A stretch of 64,000 bases of DNA, from positions 77,250,618 to 77,314,617 of the forward strand of contig OY744606.1 of the NCBI GenBank assembly GCA_963556255.1. The letters run 5' to 3'. Origin of the DNA: Allolobophora icterica (taxonomy: Eukaryota > Annelida > Clitellata > Crassiclitellata > Lumbricidae). Both the position numbers and the translations under genes were made by a program. Below, piece by piece: positions 22,514 to 33,612 of the stretch. Positions within the stretch are counted from its first letter, which is position 1, and each line of letters starts with the position of its first letter. The notes beneath the pieces were generated by a model. It ran no database searches. It was given only the letters and a program-made list of their open reading frames with translations, and was not told where the DNA came from.

Positions 22514-24920
22514 ACAGTGAGTGAGTGAGTGAGTGAGTGAGTGAGTGAGTGAGTGAGTGAGTGAGTGAGTGAGTGAGTGAGTGAGTGAGTGAGTGAGTGA
22601 GTGAGTGAGTGAGTGAGTGAGTGAGTGAGTGAGTGAGTGAGTGAGTGAGTGAGTGAGTGAGTGAGTGAGTGAGTGAGTGAGTGAGTGAGTGAGTGAGTGA
22701 GTGAGTGAGTGAGTGAGTGAGTGAGTGAGTGAGTGAGTGAGTGAGTGAGTGAGTGAGTGAGTGAGTGAGTGAGTGAGTGAGTGAGTGAGTGAGTGAGTGA
22801 GTGAGTGAGTGAGTGAGTGAGTGAGTGAGTGAGTGAGTGAGTGAGTGAGTGAGTGAGTGAGTGAGTGAGTGAGTGAGTGAGTGAGTGAGTGAGTGAGTGA
22901 GTGAGTGAGTGAGTGAGTGAGTGAGTGAGTGAGTGAGTGAGTGAGTGAGTGAGTGAGTGAGTGAGTGAGTGAGTGAGTGAGTGAGTGAGTGAGTGAGTGA
23001 GTGAGTGAGTGAGTGAGTGAGTGAGTGAGTGAGTGAGTGAGTGAGTGAGTGAGTGAGTGAGTGAGTGAGTGAGTGAGTGAGTGAGTGAGTGAGTGAGTGA
23101 GTGAGTGAGTGAGTGAGTGAGTGAGTGAGTGAGTGAGTGAGTGAGTGAGTGAGTGAGTGAGTGAGTGAGTGAGTGAGTGAGTGAGTGAGTGAGTGAGTGA
23201 GTGAGTGAGTGAGTGAGTGAGTGAGTGAGTGAGTGAGTGAGTGAGTGAGTGAGTGAGTGAGTGAGTGAGTGAGTGAGTGAGTGAGTGAGTGAGTGAGTGA
23301 GTGAGTGAGTGAGTGAGTGAGTGAGTGAGTGAGTGAGTGAGTGAGTGAGTGAGTGAGTGAGTGAGTGAGTGAGTGAGTGAGTGAGTGAGTGAGTGAGTGA
23401 GTGAGTGAGTGAGTGAGTGAGTGAGTGAGTGAGTGAGTGAGTGAGTGAGTGAGTGAGTGAGTGAGTGAGTGAGTGAGTGAGTGAGTGAGTGAGTGAGTGA
23501 GTGAGTGAGTGAGTGAGTGAGTGAGTGAGTGAGTGAGTGAGTGAGTGAGTGAGTGAGTGAGTGAGTGAGTGAGTGAGTGAGTGAGTGAGTGAGTGAGTGA
23601 GTGAGTGAGTGAGTGAGTGAGTGAGTGAGTGAGTGAGTGAGTGAGTGAGTGAGTGAGTGAGTGAGTGAGTGAGTGAGTGAGTGAGTGAGTGAGTGAGTGA
23701 GTGAGTGAGTGAGTGAGTGAGTGAGTGAGTGAGTGAGTGAGTGAGTGAGTGAGTGAGTGAGTGAGTGAGTGAGTGAGTGAGTGAGTGAGTGAGTGAGTGA
23801 GTGAGTGAGTGAGTGAGTGAGTGAGTGAGTGAGTGAGTGAGTGAGTGAGTGAGTGAGTGAGTGAGTGAGTGAGTGAGTGAGTGAGTGAGTGAGTGAGTGA
23901 GTGAGTGAGTGAGTGAGTGAGTGAGTGAGTGAGTGAGTGAGTGAGTGAGTGAGTGAGTGAGTGAGTGAGTGAGTGAGTGAGTGAGTGAGTGAGTGAGTGA
24001 GTGAGTGAGTGAGTGAGTGAGTGAGTGAGTGAGTGAGTGAGTGAGTGAGTGAGTGAGTGAGTGAGTGAGTGAGTGAGTGAGTGAGTGAGTGAGTGAGTGA
24101 GTGAGTGAGTGAGTGAGTGAGTGAGTGAGTGAGTGAGTGAGTGAGTGAGTGAGTGAGTGAGTGAGTGAGTGAGTGAGTGAGTGAGTGAGTGAGTGAGTGA
24201 GTGAGTGAGTGAGTGAGTGAGTGAGTGAGTGAGTGAGTGAGTGAGTGAGTGAGTGAGTGAGTGAGTGAGTGAGTGAGTGAGTGAGTGAGTGAGTGAGTGA
24301 GTGAGTGAGTGAGTGAGTGAGTGAGTGAGTGAGTGAGTGAGTGAGTGAGTGAGTGAGTGAGTGAGTGAGTGAGTGAGTGAGTGAGTGAGTGAGTGAGTGA
24401 GTGAGTGAGTGAGTGAGTGAGTGAGTGAGTGAGTGAGTGAGTGAGTGAGTGAGTGAGTGAGTGAGTGAGTGAGTGAGTGAGTGAGTGAGTGAGTGAGTGA
24501 GTGAGTGAGTGAGTGAGTGAGTGAGTGAGTGAGTGAGTGAGTGAGTGAGTGAGTGAGTGAGTGAGTGAGTGAGTGAGTGAGTGAGTGAGTGAGTGAGTGA
24601 GTGAGTGAGTGAGTGAGTGAGTGAGTGAGTGAGTGAGTGAGTGAGTGAGTGAGTGAGTGAGTGAGTGAGTGAGTGAGTGAGTGAGTGAGTGAGTGAGTGA
24701 GTGAGTGAGTGAGTGAGTGAGTGAGTGAGTGAGTGAGTGAGTGAGTGAGTGAGTGAGTGAGTGAGTGAGTGAGTGAGTGAGTGAGTGAGTGAGTGAGTGA
24801 GTGAGTGAGTGAGTGAGTGAGTGAGTGAGTGAGTGAGTGAGTGAGTGAGTGAGTGAGTGAGTGAGTGAGTGAGTGAGTGAGTGAGTGAGTGAGTGAGTGA
24901 GTGAGTGAGTGAGTGAGTGA
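22514..24920. repeat. (GTGA)n array, 2.4 kb and uninterrupted
   Basis: About 600 perfect tandem GTGA units with no visible variant. The THSL-repeat reading frame on the minus strand is a translation of it. Such homogeneity means very recent expansion or assembly over-extension. Confidence 0.98.
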
Positions 24921-24942
24921 CGGATGCTCATAGAGTGAGTGA

Positions 24943-27900
24943 GTGAGGGCCGGTGGCGGCATTGACCGGATGCTCATACGCAGGGGACTAATGCCGGCCG
25001 GTGGCGGCATTGACCGGATGCTCATACGCAGGGGACTAATGCCGGCCGGTGGCGGCATTGACCGGATGCTCATACGCAGGGGACTAATGCCGGCCGGTGG
25101 CGGCATTGACCGGATGCTCATACGCAGGGGACTAATGCCGGCCGGTGGCGGCATTGACCGGATGCTCATACGCAGGGGACTAATGCCGGCCGGTGGCGGC
25201 ATTGACCGGATGCTCATACGCAGGGGACTAATGCCGGCCGGTGGCGGCATTGACCGGATGCTCATACGCAGGGGACTAATGCCGGCCGGTGGCGGCATTG
25301 ACCGGATGCTCATACGCAGGGGACTAATGCCGGCCGGTGGCGGCATTGACCGGATGCTCATACGCAGGGGACTAATGCCGGCCGGTGGCGGCATTGACCG
25401 GATGCTCATACGCAGGGGACTAATGCCGGCCGGTGGCGGCATTGACCGGATGCTCATACGCAGGGGACTAATGCCGGCCGGTGGCGGCATTGACCGGATG
25501 CTCATACGCAGGGGACTAATGCCGGCCGGTGGCGGCATTGACCGGATGCTCATACGCAGGGGACTAATGCCGGCCGGTGGCGGCATTGACCGGATGCTCA
25601 TACGCAGGGGACTAATGCCGGCCGGTGGCGGCATTGACCGGATGCTCATACGCAGGGGACTAATGCCGGCCGGTGGCGGCATTGACCGGATGCTCATACG
25701 CAGGGGACTAATGCCGGCCGGTGGCGGCATTGACCGGATGCTCATACGCAGGGGACTAATGCCGGCCGGTGGCGGCATTGACCGGATGCTCATACGCAGG
25801 GGACTAATGCCGGCCGGTGGCGGCATTGACCGGATGCTCATACGCAGGGGACTAATGCCGGCCGGTGGCGGCATTGACCGGATGCTCATACGCAGGGGAC
25901 TAATGCCGGCCGGTGGCGGCATTGACCGGATGCTCATACGCAGGGGACTAATGCCGGCCGGTGGCGGCATTGACCGGATGCTCATACGCAGGGGACTAAT
26001 GCCGGCCGGTGGCGGCATTGACCGGATGCTCATACGCAGGGGACTAATGCCGGCCGGTGGCGGCATTGACCGGATGCTCATACGCAGGGGACTAATGCCG
26101 GCCGGTGGCGGCATTGACCGGATGCTCATACGCAGGGGACTAATGCCGGCCGGTGGCGGCATTGACCGGATGCTCATACGCAGGGGACTAATGCCGGCCG
26201 GTGGCGGCATTGACCGGATGCTCATACGCAGGGGACTAATGCCGGCCGGTGGCGGCATTGACCGGATGCTCATACGCAGGGGACTAATGCCGGCCGGTGG
26301 CGGCATTGACCGGATGCTCATACGCAGGGGACTAATGCCGGCCGGTGGCGGCATTGACCGGATGCTCATACGCAGGGGACTAATGCCGGCCGGTGGCGGC
26401 ATTGACCGGATGCTCATACGCAGGGGACTAATGCCGGCCGGTGGCGGCATTGACCGGATGCTCATACGCAGGGGACTAATGCCGGCCGGTGGCGGCATTG
26501 ACCGGATGCTCATACGCAGGGGACTAATGCCGGCCGGTGGCGGCATTGACCGGATGCTCATACGCAGGGGACTAATGCCGGCCGGTGGCGGCATTGACCG
26601 GATGCTCATACGCAGGGGACTAATGCCGGCCGGTGGCGGCATTGACCGGATGCTCATACGCAGGGGACTAATGCCGGCCGGTGGCGGCATTGACCGGATG
26701 CTCATACGCAGGGGACTAATGCCGGCCGGTGGCGGCATTGACCGGATGCTCATACGCAGGGGACTAATGCCGGCCGGTGGCGGCATTGACCGGATGCTCA
26801 TACGCAGGGGACTAATGCCGGCCGGTGGCGGCATTGACCGGATGCTCATACGCAGGGGACTAATGCCGGCCGGTGGCGGCATTGACCGGATGCTCATACG
26901 CAGGGGACTAATGCCGGCCGGTGGCGGCATTGACCGGATGCTCATACGCAGGGGACTAATGCCGGCCGGTGGCGGCATTGACCGGATGCTCATACGCAGG
27001 GGACTAATGCCGGCCGGTGGCGGCATTGACCGGATGCTCATACGCAGGGGACTAATGCCGGCCGGTGGCGGCATTGACCGGATGCTCATACGCAGGGGAC
27101 TAATGCCGGCCGGTGGCGGCATTGACCGGATGCTCATACGCAGGGGACTAATGCCGGCCGGTGGCGGCATTGACCGGATGCTCATACGCAGGGGACTAAT
27201 GCCGGCCGGTGGCGGCATTGACCGGATGCTCATACGCAGGGGACTAATGCCGGCCGGTGGCGGCATTGACCGGATGCTCATACGCAGGGGACTAATGCCG
27301 GCCGGTGGCGGCATTGACCGGATGCTCATACGCAGGGGACTAATGCCGGCCGGTGGCGGCATTGACCGGATGCTCATACGCAGGGGACTAATGCCGGCCG
27401 GTGGCGGCATTGACCGGATGCTCATACGCAGGGGACTAATGCCGGCCGGTGGCGGCATTGACCGGATGCTCATACGCAGGGGACTAATGCCGGCCGGTGG
27501 CGGCATTGACCGGATGCTCATACGCAGGGGACTAATGCCGGCCGGTGGCGGCATTGACCGGATGCTCATACGCAGGGGACTAATGCCGGCCGGTGGCGGC
27601 ATTGACCGGATGCTCATACGCAGGGGACTAATGCCGGCCGGTGGCGGCATTGACCGGATGCTCATACGCAGGGGACTAATGCCGGCCGGTGGCGGCATTG
27701 ACCGGATGCTCATACGCAGGGGACTAATGCCGGCCGGTGGCGGCATTGACCGGATGCTCATACGCAGGGGACTAATGCCGGCCGGTGGCGGCATTGACCG
27801 GATGCTCATACGCAGGGGACTAATGCCGGCCGGTGGCGGCATTGACCGGATGCTCATACGCAGGGGACTAATGCCGGCCGGTGGCGGCATTGACCGGATG

Positions 27901-30900
27901 CTCATACGCAGGGGACTAATGCCGGCCGGTGGCGGCATTGACCGGATGCTCATACGCAGGGGACTAATGCCGGCCGGTGGCGGCATTGACCGGATGCTCA
28001 TACGCAGGGGACTAATGCCGGCCGGTGGCGGCATTGACCGGATGCTCATACGCAGGGGACTAATGCCGGCCGGTGGCGGCATTGACCGGATGCTCATACG
28101 CAGGGGACTAATGCCGGCCGGTGGCGGCATTGACCGGATGCTCATACGCAGGGGACTAATGCCGGCCGGTGGCGGCATTGACCGGATGCTCATACGCAGG
28201 GGACTAATGCCGGCCGGTGGCGGCATTGACCGGATGCTCATACGCAGGGGACTAATGCCGGCCGGTGGCGGCATTGACCGGATGCTCATACGCAGGGGAC
28301 TAATGCCGGCCGGTGGCGGCATTGACCGGATGCTCATACGCAGGGGACTAATGCCGGCCGGTGGCGGCATTGACCGGATGCTCATACGCAGGGGACTAAT
28401 GCCGGCCGGTGGCGGCATTGACCGGATGCTCATACGCAGGGGACTAATGCCGGCCGGTGGCGGCATTGACCGGATGCTCATACGCAGGGGACTAATGCCG
28501 GCCGGTGGCGGCATTGACCGGATGCTCATACGCAGGGGACTAATGCCGGCCGGTGGCGGCATTGACCGGATGCTCATACGCAGGGGACTAATGCCGGCCG
28601 GTGGCGGCATTGACCGGATGCTCATACGCAGGGGACTAATGCCGGCCGGTGGCGGCATTGACCGGATGCTCATACGCAGGGGACTAATGCCGGCCGGTGG
28701 CGGCATTGACCGGATGCTCATACGCAGGGGACTAATGCCGGCCGGTGGCGGCATTGACCGGATGCTCATACGCAGGGGACTAATGCCGGCCGGTGGCGGC
28801 ATTGACCGGATGCTCATACGCAGGGGACTAATGCCGGCCGGTGGCGGCATTGACCGGATGCTCATACGCAGGGGACTAATGCCGGCCGGTGGCGGCATTG
28901 ACCGGATGCTCATACGCAGGGGACTAATGCCGGCCGGTGGCGGCATTGACCGGATGCTCATACGCAGGGGACTAATGCCGGCCGGTGGCGGCATTGACCG
29001 GATGCTCATACGCAGGGGACTAATGCCGGCCGGTGGCGGCATTGACCGGATGCTCATACGCAGGGGACTAATGCCGGCCGGTGGCGGCATTGACCGGATG
29101 CTCATACGCAGGGGACTAATGCCGGCCGGTGGCGGCATTGACCGGATGCTCATACGCAGGGGACTAATGCCGGCCGGTGGCGGCATTGACCGGATGCTCA
29201 TACGCAGGGGACTAATGCCGGCCGGTGGCGGCATTGACCGGATGCTCATACGCAGGGGACTAATGCCGGCCGGTGGCGGCATTGACCGGATGCTCATACG
29301 CAGGGGACTAATGCCGGCCGGTGGCGGCATTGACCGGATGCTCATACGCAGGGGACTAATGCCGGCCGGTGGCGGCATTGACCGGATGCTCATACGCAGG
29401 GGACTAATGCCGGCCGGTGGCGGCATTGACCGGATGCTCATACGCAGGGGACTAATGCCGGCCGGTGGCGGCATTGACCGGATGCTCATACGCAGGGGAC
29501 TAATGCCGGCCGGTGGCGGCATTGACCGGATGCTCATACGCAGGGGACTAATGCCGGCCGGTGGCGGCATTGACCGGATGCTCATACGCAGGGGACTAAT
29601 GCCGGCCGGTGGCGGCATTGACCGGATGCTCATACGCAGGGGACTAATGCCGGCCGGTGGCGGCATTGACCGGATGCTCATACGCAGGGGACTAATGCCG
29701 GCCGGTGGCGGCATTGACCGGATGCTCATACGCAGGGGACTAATGCCGGCCGGTGGCGGCATTGACCGGATGCTCATACGCAGGGGACTAATGCCGGCCG
29801 GTGGCGGCATTGACCGGATGCTCATACGCAGGGGACTAATGCCGGCCGGTGGCGGCATTGACCGGATGCTCATACGCAGGGGACTAATGCCGGCCGGTGG
29901 CGGCATTGACCGGATGCTCATACGCAGGGGACTAATGCCGGCCGGTGGCGGCATTGACCGGATGCTCATACGCAGGGGACTAATGCCGGCCGGTGGCGGC
30001 ATTGACCGGATGCTCATACGCAGGGGACTAATGCCGGCCGGTGGCGGCATTGACCGGATGCTCATACGCAGGGGACTAATGCCGGCCGGTGGCGGCATTG
30101 ACCGGATGCTCATACGCAGGGGACTAATGCCGGCCGGTGGCGGCATTGACCGGATGCTCATACGCAGGGGACTAATGCCGGCCGGTGGCGGCATTGACCG
30201 GATGCTCATACGCAGGGGACTAATGCCGGCCGGTGGCGGCATTGACCGGATGCTCATACGCAGGGGACTAATGCCGGCCGGTGGCGGCATTGACCGGATG
30301 CTCATACGCAGGGGACTAATGCCGGCCGGTGGCGGCATTGACCGGATGCTCATACGCAGGGGACTAATGCCGGCCGGTGGCGGCATTGACCGGATGCTCA
30401 TACGCAGGGGACTAATGCCGGCCGGTGGCGGCATTGACCGGATGCTCATACGCAGGGGACTAATGCCGGCCGGTGGCGGCATTGACCGGATGCTCATACG
30501 CAGGGGACTAATGCCGGCCGGTGGCGGCATTGACCGGATGCTCATACGCAGGGGACTAATGCCGGCCGGTGGCGGCATTGACCGGATGCTCATACGCAGG
30601 GGACTAATGCCGGCCGGTGGCGGCATTGACCGGATGCTCATACGCAGGGGACTAATGCCGGCCGGTGGCGGCATTGACCGGATGCTCATACGCAGGGGAC
30701 TAATGCCGGCCGGTGGCGGCATTGACCGGATGCTCATACGCAGGGGACTAATGCCGGCCGGTGGCGGCATTGACCGGATGCTCATACGCAGGGGACTAAT
30801 GCCGGCCGGTGGCGGCATTGACCGGATGCTCATACGCAGGGGACTAATGCCGGCCGGTGGCGGCATTGACCGGATGCTCATACGCAGGGGACTAATGCCG

Positions 30901-31222
30901 GCCGGTGGCGGCATTGACCGGATGCTCATACGCAGGGGACTAATGCCGGCCGGTGGCGGCATTGACCGGATGCTCATACGCAGGGGACTAATGCCGGCCG
31001 GTGGCGGCATTGACCGGATGCTCATACGCAGGGGACTAATGCCGGCCGGTGGCGGCATTGACCGGATGCTCATACGCAGGGGACTAATGCCGGCCGGTGG
31101 CGGCATTGACCGGATGCTCATACGCAGGGGACTAATGCCGGCCGGTGGCGGCATTGACCGGATGCTCATACGCAGGGGACTAATGCCGGCCGGTGGCGGC
31201 ATTAGTCCGCTGCCGGCCGGTG
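24943..31222. repeat. 48-bp satellite, about 130 near-identical copies
   Basis: The 48-bp unit contains GGCCGGTGGCGGCATTGACC, GGATGCTCATACGCAGGGGA and CTAATGCC. Copies look identical through the whole array, and only the right edge (31201-31255) is degenerate. Because 48 is divisible by three, the unit is open in frames on both strands and gives spurious frames of over 2,000 codons. Each unit junction contains a 6-bp hairpin stem (ATGCCG / CGGCAT) around an 8-nt loop. Confidence 0.98.
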
Positions 31223-31256
31223 GCGGCATTGACCGGGTGCTCATACGCCGGTGGCG

Positions 31257-32090
31257 GCGTTTGTTTCTTCCCCGAGCCTTGAATTGGACGCCGCCAGTCC
31301 TTGGTTTCTGCCCCGAACCTTGAAATAGACGCCCCGAGTCGTTAGCTTCTGCCCCGAGCCTTTAAATAGACGCCCCGACTCGTTAGTTTCTGCCCCGAGC
31401 CTTGAATTAGACGCCCCGACTCGTTAGCTTCTGCCCCGAGCCTTGAAATAGACGCCCTGGCGCGTTAATTTCTGCCCCGAGTCAATAGACGCCCCGACTC
31501 GTTAGTTTCTGCCCCGAGCCTTGAATTAGACTCGTTAGCTTCTGCCCCGAGCCTTTAAATAGACGCCCCGACTCTTTAGTTTCTGCCCCGAGCCTTGAAT
31601 TAGACGCCCCGACTCGTTAGGTCTGCCCCGAGCCTTGAAATAGACGCCCGACTCGTTAGTTTCTGCCCCGAGCCTTGAATTAGACGCCCCGACTCGTTAG
31701 TTTCTGCCCCTAGCTTTGAAATAGACGCCCCGACTCGTTAGTTTCTGCCCCGAGCCTTGAAATAGACGCCCCGACACGTTAGTTTCTGCCCCGAGCCTTG
31801 AAATAGACGCCCTGACGAGTTAATTTCTGCCCCGAGTCAATAGACGCCCCGACTCGTTAGTTTCTGCCCCGAGCCTTGAATTAGACTCTTAGTAGTTTCT
31901 GCCCCGAGCCTTGAAATAGACGCCCCGACTCTTTAGTTTCTGCCCCGAGCCTTTAATTAGACGCCCCGAATCGTTAGTTTCTGCCCTCAGCCTTGAAATT
32001 AATCACTCTAATATTATTGCCCTGAGCCTTGAATTAAATGCCCCAATGCTGCCCCGAGCCTTGAAATAGGTGCCGCGTCATGTTAGTTAA
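31257..32090. repeat. ~41-bp degenerate minisatellite
   Basis: About 20 diverged copies of a unit with TTAGTTTCTGCCCCGAGCCT, TGAAATAGACGCCCCGACTC. Its GCCCCGAGC/GCCCCGAC words resemble the right arm of the large inverted repeat, so it may derive from subterminal DNA of the same element. Confidence 0.93.
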
Positions 32091-32158
32091 TTCTACCCCG
32101 AGCGTGGGAAATGACGTCCGAATATCGCCCAAGGCTGTACTTTAAAGCTTCTTACGAC

Positions 32159-32425
32159 CAGGGCTTTTTTTCAGCCGGAACGAGCCGGAACGGCGTTCCG
32201 GCACCTTTTTCAGCTACTAAAAAATAATTTATTTATTTTAATAATTAAAACAATAATTTATGTATTTTAATTTAATTTCAGTGTTTTTGAACTGTTTTCA
32301 GTGTTTATTGAGACCCCTCCCAACCCCCAACCCCGTTTTTCTCGTGATTTTAGACAGCCCATAATTGTTGCGTTCCGGAACCTATTGTTCCGTTCCGGAA
32401 CCTTTTTTCTAGAAAAAAAGCACTG
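32159..32425. mobile_element. 267-bp hAT-like MITE, same family as 17907
   Basis: Ends CAGGGCTTTTTTTCAGCC and GAAAAAAAGCACTG, with direct repeat CTTACGAC at 32151-32158 and 32426-32433. The core shares GCCGGAACG and TTCCGGAACC motifs with the 102-bp copy but is longer. Confidence 0.93.
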
Positions 32426-32562
32426 CTTACGACCAATTTCAGGCTTAAGCTTACATATTACAATTTCACTTCTTCCCTCTGTTCAGTCAATGCCGAGTAG
32501 TGCCTGGGTATCTACTTACTTACTTAGGTAATCCGCCCCGAGCTTTCGTAGTTATTTGCCCC

Positions 32563-32603
32563 GCCCCGTCGATCCGCCCCGCCCCGACGTTTCGTAGCAC
32601 CCC
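32563..32603 (-). repeat. Right arm of the 11.8-kb inverted repeat
   Basis: Reads CCGACGTTTCGTAGCACCCC on the plus strand, the inverse of 20825-20866. A TA dinucleotide abuts both outer ends, which is compatible with a TA target duplication but weak. Confidence 0.75.
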
Positions 32604-32617
32604 TTATATACTACACG

Positions 32618-32690
32618 TGCTGACACCGAACGATCGGACGTGTCCCGGTCGGGATGCGGAATGCACCCTAGAGGTGGGCATCGGGACGTG
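32618..32690 (+). repeat. Direct repeat, copy 1
   Basis: GTGCTGACACCGAACGATC through CCCTAGAGGTGGGCATC. About 85% like the copy at 33471-33545, which lies just upstream of SPAG7. Confidence 0.8.
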
Positions 32691-32937
32691 ATTTTCTATA
32701 TCGACCGTATGGCCTCGACCCTGCTCATTTCTCAATGAATTGATCGGGTGAGATCCTTCGCCATCGCTGACCTTTTGAATGGGCGCCGCGCCAGTTAAGG
32801 TCTCCGTGTTGGGACCGTGCTAGCCCGAGATTTTAATTCTGAAATATTCGGGAAGCGAACCGTTATCCGCATGCTCTCGTACACAGATGAGATGGGGCGT
32901 AGCCTATACGCTCTTAGGCTACCGATGTATACCTAAC

Positions 32938-33450
32938 TAGTGTAGTGGTTAGTGTGATGGGTTGTCAATCGAGAGGTCGGGGGTTCAAATCCCCGCCAGG
33001 GCAGAAATTTAGTTTGAGATTTCTACTCCACCTGCGCCTTAGCCAACTCAGACTGTCAGACAGATAATGATTACACTGACCGTGCACTGTGGGTGGGAAG
33101 ATATGAGACGGCGAGCGAGATGAGTGGCCACCCGAGAGATGCCGACACTGGCGGCGATCTTGTTTGACAGGTGGGTGGGGGACACTTTTGAACTGATCTG
33201 GTCAAAAAAGTTTTGAACCGATCTGGTCAAAAAAAGGTCAAAATTTTTTTTCGCGTTTTTGGTGTTTCTTCAAAATTTGGGAGGATGAAATGTATGGTGT
33301 GTTCCCCCAACTGTTAAAGGTGGGGTCTTGTCCCCCTCTCCCCCGGAATCGCCGCCCATGTATGCCGAGGTTAAAGAAACGAAGTCGCTAACACTTCATG
33401 CCCATTGCTGCTTCAGGCAAGCTTAAGGGCCTAATCTTCTCTTCTTACCG
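32938..33450 (+). repeat. tRNA-derived SINE, interrupted
   Basis: Head with TAGTGTAGTGGTTAGTGTGA and B box GGGGTTCAAATCCCC, body with CTGTCAGACAGATAATGATT, and tail TATGCCGAGGTTAAAG...CTTAAGGGCC at 33360-33445. About 190 bp of GGTCAAAA-rich sequence interrupts it at 33165-33355. It ends about 160 bp before the SPAG7 start codon. Confidence 0.8.
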
Positions 33451-33470
33451 AGCGTGCTCTAGAGTAACTG

Positions 33471-33545
33471 TGCTGACACCGAACAATCAGATCGTGTCCC
33501 GGTCGGGATTTGAAACGCACCCTAGAGGTGGGCATCTGTGTGGAG
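33471..33545 (+). repeat. Direct repeat, copy 2
   Basis: GTGCTGACACCGAACAATC through CCCTAGAGGTGGGCATC, partner of 32618-32690. It lies about 70 bp before the SPAG7 ATG and may be part of its upstream region. Confidence 0.75.
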
Positions 33546-33612
33546 CCAGGCTCTTCAAGAACTAATTCATTAAATTTTTTTTGTTTTATTGTCAAGCAAG
33601 GTTAAAGTTAAA

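Noticed and set aside
24943..31222. CRISPR-like array
   Set aside because: The 48-bp units are contiguous and identical with no unique spacers, and the genome is eukaryotic. It is a satellite.
22512..31244. Giant reading frames of 2,910 codons (minus), 2,126 codons (plus) and 809 codons (minus)
   Set aside because: They are translations of (GTGA)n and a 48-bp satellite whose lengths happen to keep frames open on both strands. There is no non-repeat domain, codon bias or splice structure.
20825..32603. Polinton/Maverick or giant virus-like element between the inverted repeats
   Set aside because: No polymerase, integrase, ATPase or capsid frame lies between the arms, and the arms are far too short for a Polinton.
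32938..33010. tRNA genes (also at 20700, 37655, 48850, 57175, 60130 and 63830)
   Set aside because: A- and B-box-like words are present but no acceptor stem or complete cloverleaf closes, and the sequences continue into shared SINE bodies.
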